Of a stretch of DNA of 64,000 bases, positions 8,974-16,842 are shown in pieces. The first letter of the stretch is position 1. Every line of letters begins with the position of its first letter. The position numbers and the translations under genes are program-made. Source of the stretch: Streptomyces sp. CBMA152 (GTDB lineage Bacteria; Actinomycetota; Actinomycetes; Streptomycetales; Streptomycetaceae); contig NZ_MECJ01000015.1 in NCBI RefSeq assembly GCF_014596475.1, positions 424,052 through 488,051 on the forward strand, written 5' to 3'. Below the pieces are notes generated by a model. That model did no database searches. It saw only the letters and a list, made by a program, of their open reading frames with translations, and was not told the DNA's origin.

Positions 8974-9453
8974 ATGACGCAGCACGACGAGACGCCCGAC
9001 ATAGTCGAGGCCCATCAACAGGCTGGCTCGGCGCACTGGATAGCCTCGATCCCTGCCCACGAGCCGCGCGAGCATGATCCGCACTATCACCTGTTCCACG
9101 CGGCGAAGGAGCGGCTGCGACGGCTCGGCCTACTGAAGTGCGCGATCCCCGGCTGCACGTTCCCGGGGCCGATGGAACTCCACCACACGCACGTGGAGTT
9201 CTCGCTGGCCGGGGGCGTCGACCTGGAGCTCGCATCGCAGGCGTTCGGGCATCACTTCGAGAATGATGATCAGTTCGCGGAGTGGATCGAAGGACCGGGC
9301 AATTTGGAAGTATTGTGCCCAACTCACCACAGAACGCACCTAGGCGTGCACGTCCTCCCGGGCCCACTCTGGGAGCCGCTGCGGGTGTGGCGGCACGACA
9401 TGGCGCCCCCCGCCGAAGTCGTCACCGCCCACGACGCCCAACCAGACACGTAG
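8974..9453 (+). CDS. HNH-like nuclease domain protein
   Basis: This 159-residue protein starts at ATG 8974, chosen over the in-frame TTG at 8962 because GGAG sits six bases before it. Residues 56-61 (CAIPGC) give a zinc-ribbon cysteine pair. They are followed by an LHHTHVEF motif near 68-75 and NLEVLCPTHHRTH near 109-121, matching the HNH layout of histidines, an asparagine and a second Cys/His pair. It could be a terminase-associated or homing-type nuclease, although terminase partners usually lie at the other end of the late operon. It is the last rightward gene before a strong terminator. Confidence 0.6.
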   Translation: MTQHDETPDIVEAHQQAGSAHWIASIPAHEPREHDPHYHLFHAAKERLRRLGLLKCAIPGCTFPGPMELHHTHVEFSLAGGVDLELASQAFGHHFENDDQFAEWIEGPGNLEVLCPTHHRTHLGVHVLPGPLWEPLRVWRHDMAPPAEVVTAHDAQPDT

Positions 9454-9469
9454 AAGCGCTAGTTGTCGT

Positions 9470-9497
9470 GCCCCCGCTGCCTTCGGGCGGCGGGGGC
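9470..9497. terminator. Strong hairpin terminator between convergent genes
   Basis: GCCCCCGCTGCC pairs with GGCGGCGGGGGC (one G-T wobble) around a TTCG tetraloop, and CGTTTG follows. It lies between the rightward HNH-like gene and the leftward helicase gene and can serve both. Confidence 0.75.
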
Positions 9498-9570
9498 CGT
9501 TTGCATGTTCTGCAAGAAGACTTGACGTGCAGGAAATCCTGTGGGTTCGTCGTCGGCTGTTCGCGAGAGA

Positions 9571-12069
9571 TCAGTTCCAGTTGATGCCGAGGGCGTCCAG
9601 GGCGCGGATCCGGTCGTCGGACAGGCTTCCTTGGCGGCGTGCGGCGCGCTGTCGGGCCACCCATGCGTCGATGCGAATCCCACCGAAGGTGCACCTGGCG
9701 GGTGGCGTGAGGTGTCCGTGCTGGTCGAAGAAGGCGACGGCGATGGCGTAGCCGCGCTGCCAGACTGCGTTACTGCGGGATCGAACGGTTTCGGGGTCTC
9801 GGGCTGCGGGCTTGCGGGGCGGCTTGTCGGCCCAGGAGAAACCGAGGGCGTCCAGTGCCTCCTTGACTGTCGTAGGGAGTTCCCCCTTGGCGTGCGCTGA
9901 CCGCTGACGGGCGAGCCAGTTCCCCAGGGGTATGTCGTCATACCGGTCGGTGTAGGGGACGTCGAGGTGCCCATGCTGCTCGTGCCAGGAAGCGGCAGCG
10001 GCCAGCGCCCGGGCGGTGCGCGTGGGCACCTCCACCCGCCAGACGACACCGGCGTCCTCCAGGTCGGCGATCCGCTGGGCGGGAAGCTTCCCGGCGGCGC
10101 GCTTGGCCCGCATCTGCGACAGCCATGCGCCTAGGCGCAGCCCCTCGGGGGTGACGTACCGCTGGGGCACCAGCGTGGTCCCGTGTTCCTCGGCGTAGGC
10201 GGCCAGGGCGTCGAGGTTGCGCTGCCAGGCGTTGGTGCGGTGCTGCCAGATCATGCCGATCTCGTCGAGGGCGGCGATCCGGTGTTCGGCGAGCGTCCCC
10301 TCTTGGCGGTAGCGGCGCTGGTGAAGGATCCAGTTGCCGAGTTGTGGGTGCTTGGAGTTGATATCGAGGTGCCCGTGCTCGGCGTGGAAGGCGACGGCCT
10401 TGCGGTAGGCGGCCTGCCAGCGCGCTTCGCTGGGGTCCCAGGTGATGCCCAGCTTCTCTAGGGACTGGACACGGTCGGGGGCGAGCCAGCCCTTGCGGCG
10501 GAACTCTCTCTGCTTGGCCAGCCATTGCCCCAGCTTGAAGCCGGCGGCGGTGGAGTGGCGCAAGGGGATGTCGAGGTGCCCGTGTTCGGCGTGCCACGTG
10601 GAGGCTGCGGCATAGCCGTCCCACCACGACGACGTGGTCTGGCGGACCAGCATCAGACTGACTTGACGCAGGACATCGGCGCTGGTGCCGGGCGGCAACT
10701 GCACGGTGATCTTCGAGGGAAGCCGCACCTCGTCAGAATGGCCATGGCTGCGTTGGCGGTCGAGTTCGCTGCCGAGGACCGCGTCATGGGCGCGCAGAGC
10801 GCGAAGGACTTCCCAGACCGTGCTGTAGTCACCGGGTTCCAGGTCGCCGACCTCATTCTCCTCGGGCGGAAGAATGAGAGGAACGATGACAGTGGAGGGG
10901 CCCGGCGTGTCAGGGTGAGGCCGCAAAGCCCGGCCGACGGCCTGCACGATGTCGACGGCGCTGGACTTGGCGTGCGCGAACAGCACCGCGTCGATAGCCG
11001 GAACGTCGACACCTTCGCCCAGGACGCGCACGTTGGAGACGCTGACCCATTCGCCCGGACCTGGATGACGTAGCTGGTCCAGGATCTTCTCGCGCACCGC
11101 CTGCGCCATCGTGCCGTGCACGATGGCAGACTGCGGTGGGCTCAGCTCCGGCGCCACGATCGCCGCCGTCCTGCGCAGCGTGCGGGCGAACTCGGCCGCG
11201 TCCTGCACCCGGTGGTGGAAGACGACGGCCCGCCGCACCCCGAACTGCTGGGCCGCCCTGACCAGGGCGGCCTGGGCCACCAGAGTCTGCAAGGACGGGG
11301 CGCCGGGCCCGTCGACGTAGTCGCGCTCGGTGTCGGCGAGCAGCGCCCTCGACTCCGAGGCGGCGATCCCCACCACGAACACGCGGTAGTCCTCCAGGTA
11401 GCCCTCCGCGATGCCCCGGGAGAACGGGTAGTCGTACAGCACCTCTCCAAAGAGACCGGTGTCGTCCATGGAGATCAGGTCGGCGCGTGCCTGGCCGGCG
11501 TACACACGCGGCGTGGCGGTCATGAACAGCCGTCGCTTGGCGGGGAGGAGGCGCGGCTGGGTGACCTCGCGCAGCGCCGCGTCAGTCGGCCCGGTCAGGT
11601 GGTGCGCTTCGTCGTATATCAGCGTGTGCAGAACGGTGCCGGTGTGGTGCAGGGCTTCGGACAGGCGTCGGCAGGAGTGGTAGGTCGACACGATGAGCCG
11701 CGGGCCGGTCGATTCCTCCTGCAGCCAGCGCGCGATGCGTGCCGCGTCGGTGGTGACAGGGGCGTCCACGTCTTCGATGTGAACAGGGCTGTCGCCGGTC
11801 ACCGTGTCGTCCGAGCACACGGCCAGCACGGACAGCGCCTCAGCGTGCTGGGACCGCCAGACCTGGACGGTCTGCGCGGCCAGCGCCAGCGACGGCACCA
11901 GGACCGCCACCGGCTCCCGGCCCGGGGTCATGCGGCGCACCGCGTGCACGCCCATCATTGTCTTGCCGCTGCCGCAGGCCGCACGCAGCTGCCCCGTTCC
12001 TCCCCGTGACAGGTCAGCGGTGATCGCGGTGACCGCCTCCTGCTGGTAGGGACGTAACTGGACGGTCAT
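9571..12069 (-). CDS. SF2 DEAD/DEAH helicase with five HA repeats
   Basis: This 832-residue protein has a complete helicase core: a Q-like RPYQQEAV start, Walker A ACGSGKT (31-37), DEAH (153-156), MTATPR (about 184-189) and motif VI QAVGRALRP (about 375-383). After a short linker, five tandem helicase-associated (HA, PF03457-type) repeats of about 68 residues run from about 478 to the end. Each carries variants of HGHL, LG-WL--QR and LD-LGI-W. Such helicases are frequent on Streptomyces chromosome arms and plasmids; their job is unknown. Here it stands alone, opposite to the late genes, between lysis and control regions, a typical cargo position. It lacks a nuclease or methylase partner, so a restriction role is only a guess. 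Confidence 0.85.
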   Translation of the reverse strand: MTVQLRPYQQEAVTAITADLSRGGTGQLRAACGSGKTMMGVHAVRRMTPGREPVAVLVPSLALAAQTVQVWRSQHAEALSVLAVCSDDTVTGDSPVHIEDVDAPVTTDAARIARWLQEESTGPRLIVSTYHSCRRLSEALHHTGTVLHTLIYDEAHHLTGPTDAALREVTQPRLLPAKRRLFMTATPRVYAGQARADLISMDDTGLFGEVLYDYPFSRGIAEGYLEDYRVFVVGIAASESRALLADTERDYVDGPGAPSLQTLVAQAALVRAAQQFGVRRAVVFHHRVQDAAEFARTLRRTAAIVAPELSPPQSAIVHGTMAQAVREKILDQLRHPGPGEWVSVSNVRVLGEGVDVPAIDAVLFAHAKSSAVDIVQAVGRALRPHPDTPGPSTVIVPLILPPEENEVGDLEPGDYSTVWEVLRALRAHDAVLGSELDRQRSHGHSDEVRLPSKITVQLPPGTSADVLRQVSLMLVRQTTSSWWDGYAAASTWHAEHGHLDIPLRHSTAAGFKLGQWLAKQREFRRKGWLAPDRVQSLEKLGITWDPSEARWQAAYRKAVAFHAEHGHLDINSKHPQLGNWILHQRRYRQEGTLAEHRIAALDEIGMIWQHRTNAWQRNLDALAAYAEEHGTTLVPQRYVTPEGLRLGAWLSQMRAKRAAGKLPAQRIADLEDAGVVWRVEVPTRTARALAAAASWHEQHGHLDVPYTDRYDDIPLGNWLARQRSAHAKGELPTTVKEALDALGFSWADKPPRKPAARDPETVRSRSNAVWQRGYAIAVAFFDQHGHLTPPARCTFGGIRIDAWVARQRAARRQGSLSDDRIRALDALGINWN

Positions 12070-12201
12070 GAAGCCCCCTTCGGGCGTTGTCCGCCACGAT
12101 GGCGGCCGGTGAGCGGGCGAGATACGGGCACGATACGGACTGGCATGCGCTGCCAGGGCAGGATTGCGCGTGAATAGCTCGCCTGAGTCGTCATCGCGCT
12201 A
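12070..12201. other. Short gap upstream of helicase
   Basis: This 132-base gap lies between the helicase start and the end of the next leftward gene. GAAGGGGGCTTC just before the helicase ATG is its likely ribosome binding site. I see no further gene or clear hairpin here. Confidence 0.4.
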
Positions 12202-12765
12202 TCAGGCCTGCTCGGTGCGCTTGCCACGTCCCGGGCGCTTGGCGAGGGCTTCCTGCACGTCGCCTTTGAGGTAGATGGCCTGGGGTCGTCCCGAAACGGG
12301 GTGGGGCAGGTAGGTGAGGGGCTTCAGTCCCGCCCGGTGCATCGCCATCGAAGCAGCCTTGGCGGGGTTCTGGGCCTTCGACTTCATCTCCCAGCGTCCG
12401 ATCTCCTCCAGGGTGACCGGGTCGTTGCGTTCCACGATCTCCGCGAGGTCGATGTCCTCGACCATGGCCTTGAAGTCGAGACTGCCGTCCTCGTCGCTGG
12501 GGTAGTCGTCGAACTCGCCGTCCTCGGGGTAGGCGGGGCCGATGAACTCGTCGCCGCACAGGGAGATGCTGGGGGGCAGCGCCGCGTTGATCGCGGCCCG
12601 GAAGTCGCTCTGCATCTGCTCCAGGGCGCCGGACGCCTGCAGGCGTTCCACCCACTCGGAGTCGCCACTGCCGACGTAGTCGGCGACGTCGGCGTCGGGG
12701 CTGGTGCTGTACTGCGCGACGCGGTTGCACCAGGTGCCGTAGCTCGTGGTCGTCGTGTAGGACAT
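12202..12765 (-). CDS. Conserved hypothetical protein of actinobacterial mobile elements
   Basis: This 187-residue acidic protein has no recognised domain. It begins MSYTTTTSYG, has a long acidic middle (GDEFIGPAYPEDGEF, then a run of Asp and Glu) and a basic C-terminus ending in KRPGRGKRTEQA. No membrane segment or signal peptide is visible. The ATG has ACAGGAAC eight bases upstream. It is the third gene of a leftward set with the coiled-coil and HTH proteins upstream and the helicase downstream. Similar proteins recur in Streptomyces prophages and integrative elements, but I cannot give a function. Confidence 0.6.
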   Translation of the reverse strand: MSYTTTTSYGTWCNRVAQYSTSPDADVADYVGSGDSEWVERLQASGALEQMQSDFRAAINAALPPSISLCGDEFIGPAYPEDGEFDDYPSDEDGSLDFKAMVEDIDLAEIVERNDPVTLEEIGRWEMKSKAQNPAKAASMAMHRAGLKPLTYLPHPVSGRPQAIYLKGDVQEALAKRPGRGKRTEQA

Positions 12766-12821
12766 GGTGATCGTTCCTGTCTGGGAGAGGGGCGGGGCGG
12801 GCGGGAGGTGGCGTGCGTTCC

Positions 12822-13082
12822 TCAGTCGGCCTTCGAGGCTTGCTGTAGGCGGGCGAGCGCACCGCGCAGCTCGTGGAGCTCGTCGCCCTGCTCCGCGATC
12901 ACCCGGTCCTGCGCGGCGATCGTGTTGTTCCGCTCGATGACGCGGTTGTTCAGGATGTTGATCTGATGGCGCTGCCTTTCGATCTTGTTGAGCTGGTTGG
13001 CGATGTGACGCTTCTGGCTGTCGATCTTCTCCAGCAGGTCTTCCTTGCTGGAGTTCTGAGAGACGCGGAAGGAGGCGGTCAT
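12822..13082 (-). CDS. Small coiled-coil protein
   Basis: This 86-residue protein is almost entirely a predicted coiled coil from about residue 12 to 82, with Leu, Ile and Val in heptad positions separated by Lys, Arg, Asp, Glu and Gln (EDLLEKIDSQKRHI, IAAQDRVIAEQGDEL). Its ATG shares one base with the TGA of the upstream gene, so the two are translationally coupled. That suggests a complex with, or a stoichiometric partner of, the HTH protein. No catalytic motif is present. Confidence 0.6.
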   Translation of the reverse strand: MTASFRVSQNSSKEDLLEKIDSQKRHIANQLNKIERQRHQINILNNRVIERNNTIAAQDRVIAEQGDELHELRGALARLQQASKAD

Positions 13083-13930
13083 CAGTAGTCGCCCTTCAGG
13101 GAGGTGCTGTAGGAGGAGGCCTCAGCCTTGGACAGCAGCTCGATGCCGGCCCGGTCCTTGGGGCCGATGAAGAAGCCGCCGCCTTCGCCCGTGCGCTCGC
13201 GGACCGCGAGGAGCTGGACGATGTAGTCGACCTGGCGCGGCGTGGCCAGTGCCCCCTTCTGGCGCTGGGCTTCGGCGAGCTGCTCGCGGCGGGCTTCACG
13301 GACAGCCTCTTCGGCGGCTTCGATCGCGTCCTTCTCGGCCTGCTCTTGGATTCGCTGGGCGGCTCCCGCAGTGTGCCGCTCCACCCAGCTGACGAGTGCG
13401 TCGACGAGTGTGGTGCCCTCCGCCCACTTGGTGCCCTCACTGGTCCAGTCGGCTGGCAGCTTCGCGTTGATGTCGCGAGGGTCGCCGGTCAGGCCGCCCT
13501 TCACCTGCCACTCCGGGTCGACGCCGATGGAGCGGGCGGGGGGCCGGTAGTACTCCAGGCGGTAGCCCTCGGGGGTGCGCTCGTAGAACTCGGCGTAGAA
13601 CTCGGCACGATTGCGGGTGCTGAATTCGGCGGACCAGATGCGGCTGTCCTGGCCGGGACCGAATCCTGCGGGGGTGCCGTCGGTGCGAGTGATGCGATAG
13701 ACGGTGTACTCGTTGCCGTAGCGGGTGACCTGGGATTCCTGGACGCGGTAGGTGGGCTGGTCGCTCATGCGGGACCTCCGGTGGCCGATGGCGATGCGGG
13801 CGCGGAGGGAGGCGGTGTCGATGACCCAGCGGCCGGCCTGCTTGATGGCGGCGACGGCGCCGATCCGGCACCAGGTGCGGATGGTGGGGACGGTGACGCG
13901 GGCTTCGAGCGCGGCAGTCGTGGTGTTCAT
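13082..13930 (-). CDS. HTH (excisionase-like) protein with in-frame DUF3072-like module
   Basis: This 282-residue protein has two parts. Residues 1-53 form a small HTH_17/excisionase-like domain (VTVPTIRTWCRIGAVAAI, QAGRWVI). From residue 55 (a second Met, at 13768) a different module begins. It ends in a helical Ala/Glu/Arg stretch and an ATPRQVDYIVQLL ... LSKAEAS motif resembling DUF3072-type tails. In related elements the two parts are usually separate genes. An internal GGAGG lies six bases before the second Met, so a 228-residue product from 13768 is likely as well. The first ATG has GGGAGAGG upstream. The HTH part could serve as excisionase or autoregulator through the palindrome at its promoter. 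Confidence 0.65.
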   Translation of the reverse strand: MNTTTAALEARVTVPTIRTWCRIGAVAAIKQAGRWVIDTASLRARIAIGHRRSRMSDQPTYRVQESQVTRYGNEYTVYRITRTDGTPAGFGPGQDSRIWSAEFSTRNRAEFYAEFYERTPEGYRLEYYRPPARSIGVDPEWQVKGGLTGDPRDINAKLPADWTSEGTKWAEGTTLVDALVSWVERHTAGAAQRIQEQAEKDAIEAAEEAVREARREQLAEAQRQKGALATPRQVDYIVQLLAVRERTGEGGGFFIGPKDRAGIELLSKAEASSYSTSLKGDY

Positions 13931-13959
13931 CGAATTCCCCTCTCCCTTGCGGTACTTTC

Positions 13960-13988
13960 AGATTGCTGTACGTACAGCGAACTGGCAA
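13960..13988 (-). promoter_or_regulatory. Promoter with palindromic operator for leftward operon
   Basis: On the minus strand TTGCCA and CAATCT are separated by 17 bases, about 30 bases before the HTH gene's ATG. The perfect 14-base palindrome GCTGTACGTACAGC (13965-13978) fills the spacer, where a bound repressor would block RNA polymerase. The HTH protein just downstream, or another element regulator, is the likely ligand. Confidence 0.5.
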
Positions 13989-14121
13989 GAGGGTGAACCA
14001 AGATTCTTTCCCGAACTCCCACCCCCGCCGCCCACCCGTGGATAAGGTCAGTCGCGTGTGGCGCACTCGCCAGAACTGGTCCTCTCAAGCACGGTTCTGG
14101 CTGTGACTGCGTTGCCGGGAC

Positions 14122-14220
14122 GAGGCCGGGCTCGGGTCCTCGCGAAGTACACGGGCCCGGCCTCAGCGCCAGTTACAACACGGCCGGGTCGGGTTCTTCG
14201 CAGGGAACGGGCCCGGCCGT
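14122..14220. terminator. Two tandem GC-rich hairpins
   Basis: GAGGCCGGG/CCCGGCCTC (14122-14164) and ACGGCCGGG/CCCGGCCGT (14180-14220) are two perfect 9-bp inverted repeats that share the core GGGCCCGGCC. They lie downstream of the leftward gene ending at 14247 and probably end its transcript. The rest of 13989-14246 holds no supportable gene; a weaker CCAGAAC/GTTCTGG repeat is at 14070-14100. Confidence 0.5.
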
Positions 14221-14246
14221 ACTGCTTCCCCCAGGCCCGGCAGCCT

Positions 14247-14468
14247 TCACGCCGCCTCGTACTCGTGCGCCCGCCCGCCCCGCCACTCGATCAGCCGCGA
14301 GTCTCCGTCGACCATCGCCTCGGCTGTCGTCTCGTCGATCCCGGCCTGCCGCAGGAACTCGACCAGGACGCGGTCGGAGTGCGCGAGGCCGATGATCTGC
14401 CCGCGCACCGTCACCCGCCGACCACCCGTCCCACGCGGCCGGTGCACGACGATCGGCGCCCCGTCCAT
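14247..14468 (-). CDS. Small conserved Streptomyces hypothetical protein
   Basis: This 73-residue protein has the pattern MDGAPIVVHRP, RRVTVRGQIIGLAHS and a C-terminal IEWRGGRAHEYEAA that I recognise as a widespread short protein family in Streptomyces genomes and their mobile elements. No function is known. The Val/Ile-rich N-terminal half could form a small beta sheet. There are no cysteines or membrane segments. It is separated from the HTH gene by two terminator-like hairpins, so it is probably its own transcript. Confidence 0.65.
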   Translation of the reverse strand: MDGAPIVVHRPRGTGGRRVTVRGQIIGLAHSDRVLVEFLRQAGIDETTAEAMVDGDSRLIEWRGGRAHEYEAA

Positions 14469-14522
14469 ACATCCCAGAGTGCGCTGCGCTCAGGCGTCGA
14501 GCATCTGGGCAGGCTCAGAGGA

Positions 14523-14567
14523 TTGACGCATGCGGAAACTCCTCGCTAGGATTAACGCATGCGGAAA
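14523..14567 (+). promoter_or_regulatory. Promoter overlapped by direct repeats, upstream of RHH gene
   Basis: TTGACG and TAGGAT are separated by 18 bases, a good sigma-70-like promoter, with the downstream ATG about 65 bases past the expected start. The 13-base sequence ACGCATGCGGAAA occurs twice (14526-14538 and 14555-14567), 29 bases apart, once over the -35 region and once at the transcription start. This is a likely autoregulatory operator. Confidence 0.6.
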
Positions 14568-14623
14568 TTCGCGTAGGGGCAGCGGCCCACGCCCGCCACC
14601 ACGACGAGATCGGGGACCGGCAC

Positions 14624-15457
14624 ATGAGTGACCGAATCAGCGCCAGCGACCTGAACCAGACCCTCCTCCGCGACATCGCGCGCGCCCGCCTCGAATACAC
14701 ACGCCACCGCGCCGACCGCCCCGCGCTGGCTGGCCGTTACGTCGTCGCCTGCCCGCTCGCTGGCTTCAAGGTCCCCTCGCTCCCCGGCGTCGACGTGTGG
14801 CGGGAGAAGGGACTCATCGACGAGATCGCGGTGAACGGGCGCTGTTACTACGTTCTCTCCGAGCAGGCGACCCGCATCCGTGCGGAGATCGCCGCCGAGG
14901 CGGAAGCCGCTCCGCCGGCCGCCGTTGGCCGCCCCACGGTCGGCCCCAAGGTCGAGGTCCGCCTGCCAGATGACACTCTTGCCCGGGTCGAGGAAGACGC
15001 GCGCCGCCAGCAGATCAGGCGCGCAAAGTGGCTGCGTGACGCCGTCGACCAGGCCTTGCCCACCCCCGGCCTCACCGACCTCGGCCGCCGGGCACTCGCT
15101 GACGCGCTCGACGGACTCGCCGCCAACTCATTCCTGCGGGAAACGGCTCTCGACCCGGCAGTCCCCCAGGGTGAGCGGGTCATCGCCGCCGAGCGCTACG
15201 CCACCACGCTCCATGAGATGCGCACCCTGCTCGGAGAACTCCGAGACTCACTGCCCCGGCGGGATGCGCTGGCCGCCTACACCGATGCGATCGACAGCAA
15301 CCCGCAGATGAGCCGGGTGGAGACCGCCCGCAGCTGGGGCCGCGCCGAGGCCGCCGACACACTCGACAAGCTCCTCGACGCCCTCACACTCCTCCTCCCC
15401 ATCGACGGAGGCAGCGTCCTCGCCCGGGCTCAGGACCCGACGGTCGACGTGGGCTAG
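14624..15457 (+). CDS. Ribbon-helix-helix type DNA-binding protein
   Basis: This 277-residue protein starts at an ATG with GGGGACC eight bases upstream. The N-terminal 95 residues form an unrecognised domain (FKVPSLPGVDVWREKGLIDEI). Residues about 108-150 look like a CopG/RHH unit: a beta strand VEVRLPDDTLARV followed by two basic helices. The C-terminal half is helical and Leu/Ala-rich, perhaps for oligomerisation. RHH proteins commonly repress their own promoters or act in partition. The direct repeats over its promoter support autoregulation. It may be a partition or lysogeny regulator of the element; the choice is open. Confidence 0.55.
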   Translation: MSDRISASDLNQTLLRDIARARLEYTRHRADRPALAGRYVVACPLAGFKVPSLPGVDVWREKGLIDEIAVNGRCYYVLSEQATRIRAEIAAEAEAAPPAAVGRPTVGPKVEVRLPDDTLARVEEDARRQQIRRAKWLRDAVDQALPTPGLTDLGRRALADALDGLAANSFLRETALDPAVPQGERVIAAERYATTLHEMRTLLGELRDSLPRRDALAAYTDAIDSNPQMSRVETARSWGRAEAADTLDKLLDALTLLLPIDGGSVLARAQDPTVDVG

Positions 15458-15468
15458 CCCGCCTGGCT

Positions 15469-15699
15469 TCAGCGCATGAGCTGCGCCGCCCTCTCGGCGG
15501 ACTCTCGCGTTGAGCCGTTCTCTATCTCGATCTCCACGAAGCGCGCCTTCGCTTTCGCGGTCTCCTGGCGGACCTCGGCGAGGTAGTCGTCGAGGGTGCC
15601 GTCGGGACGGGACTGGCGCCACTACTCAAGGTGGCCGAGCGCGAACGCCCACCCACTGGCCTCCACATGAACCTTCAGGGACTCAAACGCGTTTGCCAT
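15469..15699 (-). pseudogene. Small gene with in-frame amber codon
   Basis: Read leftward from ATG 15699, the frame gives 25 residues (MANAFESLKVHVEASGWAF...), a TAG at 15622-15624, and then 50 further residues in the same frame (YLAEVRQETAKAKARF..., ending AAQLMR and TGA). Codon use and protein character continue unchanged across the stop, and the downstream part is a plausible charged helix. A CAG or TGG to TAG change would explain it. A sequencing error or a readthrough product is possible. Family and function are unknown. Confidence 0.55.
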
Positions 15700-15744
15700 G
15701 ACGCTCCTTTGAGGTCGGATCGGTAGCAAGTACCCCTGATTTTC

Positions 15745-15771
15745 CCACAGATAATGCCCTATTATCTGTGG
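15745..15771. promoter_or_regulatory. Perfect 11-5-11 inverted repeat before integrase gene
   Basis: CCACAGATAAT and ATTATCTGTGG flank the five bases GCCCT. A third half-copy, TTATCTGTGG, follows at 15828-15837. The AT content is higher than the surroundings. It may be an operator for the integrase gene, or a recombinase arm or core site, since 11-bp arms around a short centre are typical of tyrosine recombinase targets. Confidence 0.55.
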
Positions 15772-15848
15772 AACAGCCGAATGCGAGCAGGGAGAACGGC
15801 ACCCGGAGCGTGCGCGAAGCGGCCCCGTTATCTGTGGCAAGGAGGATC

Positions 15849-16823
15849 GTGGGCACCCTCGTACAACTGCCGACCGGGAAGGCACTGACCGTCCGCACCG
15901 CGGCCGACGCATTCCTCGACTCGCTCGGCAACCCGAACACGGTCCGCAACTACGGGATCGGAGTGGGGAAGACCGCCGAGCAGCTCGGCGAGGGCCGGCC
16001 ACTGGCGTCCGTCACGGACGACGAGATCGGCGAAGCCCTGGAACTGCTGTGGGGCACCTCAGCGGTGAACACCTGGAACGCACGGCGCGCGTCAGTGCTC
16101 TCGTGGCTCGGCTGGTGCGCGGAGTACGGATACGACGGCCCGGCGGTCCCGGCCTGGGTGAAGCGGCTGGCGGTGCCCGACTCCGAGACCCCGACCCGCT
16201 CCAAGATGGCCATCGACCGGCTCATCGCCCGCCGCGACGTGCACGTGCGGGAGAAGACGCTGTGGCGGATGCTCTACGAGACGTGCGCACGATCGGACGA
16301 GATCCTCGGCGTCAACATCGAGGAACTCGACTTCGCGGGGCGCCGCTGCCCAGTCAAGGCCAAGGGCGCGCGAAGTAAGGTCCGCCGCCGTGGCCAGTCC
16401 CGGGAGGACTTCGTCCTGGAGACCGTCTACTGGGACGCCGGGACCGCCCGTCTCCTACCGCGCCTGCTGCGCGGCCGAACACGAGGCCCGGTGTTCGTCA
16501 CCCATCGACGCCCCGGCCCGGGCAAGGTCCTCAGTCCCCGCGACATCTGCCCTGACACCGGTCTAGTCCGCCTCTCCTACGGCCAGGCCCGCGCCCTCCT
16601 CGACGAGGCAACGGCAACAGCAGGGCCTGGGACCGGCTGGGACCTGCACGAGTACCGCGGCTCCGGCCTCACCCACCTCGGCGAGCAGGGCGCCTCACTG
16701 CTGATGCTGATGGCGAAGTCCCGGCACAAGAAGCCGGAGAGCGTCCGTAGGTACTTCAAGCCGTCCGCCGAGTCCATTGCCGAACTCACCAGCCTGCTCG
16801 CCCCGGGCGACGCGCAGCGCTGA
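15849..16823 (+). CDS. int: Tyrosine recombinase / phage integrase
   Basis: This 324-residue site-specific recombinase integrates and excises the element. GTG 15849 is preferred because AAGGAGG immediately precedes it and the upstream inverted repeat is then non-coding; an in-frame GTG at 15768 would add 27 residues. An N-terminal SAM-like core-binding domain (about 20-115, with NPNTVRNYGIGVG) is followed by the catalytic domain. It has Arg148 in ETCARSDEIL, a Lys in the VKAKGARSK beta turn, His267 and Arg270 in LHEYRGSGLTHL, His293 in SRHKK and the nucleophile Tyr302 in VRRYFKPS. All catalytic positions are present, so the enzyme should be active. Confidence 0.9.
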   Translation: MGTLVQLPTGKALTVRTAADAFLDSLGNPNTVRNYGIGVGKTAEQLGEGRPLASVTDDEIGEALELLWGTSAVNTWNARRASVLSWLGWCAEYGYDGPAVPAWVKRLAVPDSETPTRSKMAIDRLIARRDVHVREKTLWRMLYETCARSDEILGVNIEELDFAGRRCPVKAKGARSKVRRRGQSREDFVLETVYWDAGTARLLPRLLRGRTRGPVFVTHRRPGPGKVLSPRDICPDTGLVRLSYGQARALLDEATATAGPGTGWDLHEYRGSGLTHLGEQGASLLMLMAKSRHKKPESVRRYFKPSAESIAELTSLLAPGDAQR

Positions 16824-16842
16824 CCCAGCGCGACACCGCTGA

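Noticed and set aside
9530..9541. CAGGAAATCCTG palindrome as an attachment site
   Set aside because: Only 12 bases, far from the integrase gene, and no second copy was noticed; more likely chance or part of the 3' region of the helicase gene.
15761..15771. TTATCTGTGG as a DnaA box or replication origin
   Set aside because: DnaA boxes read TTATCCACA; the motif differs at the key positions and occurs as a recombinase- or operator-like inverted repeat next to int.
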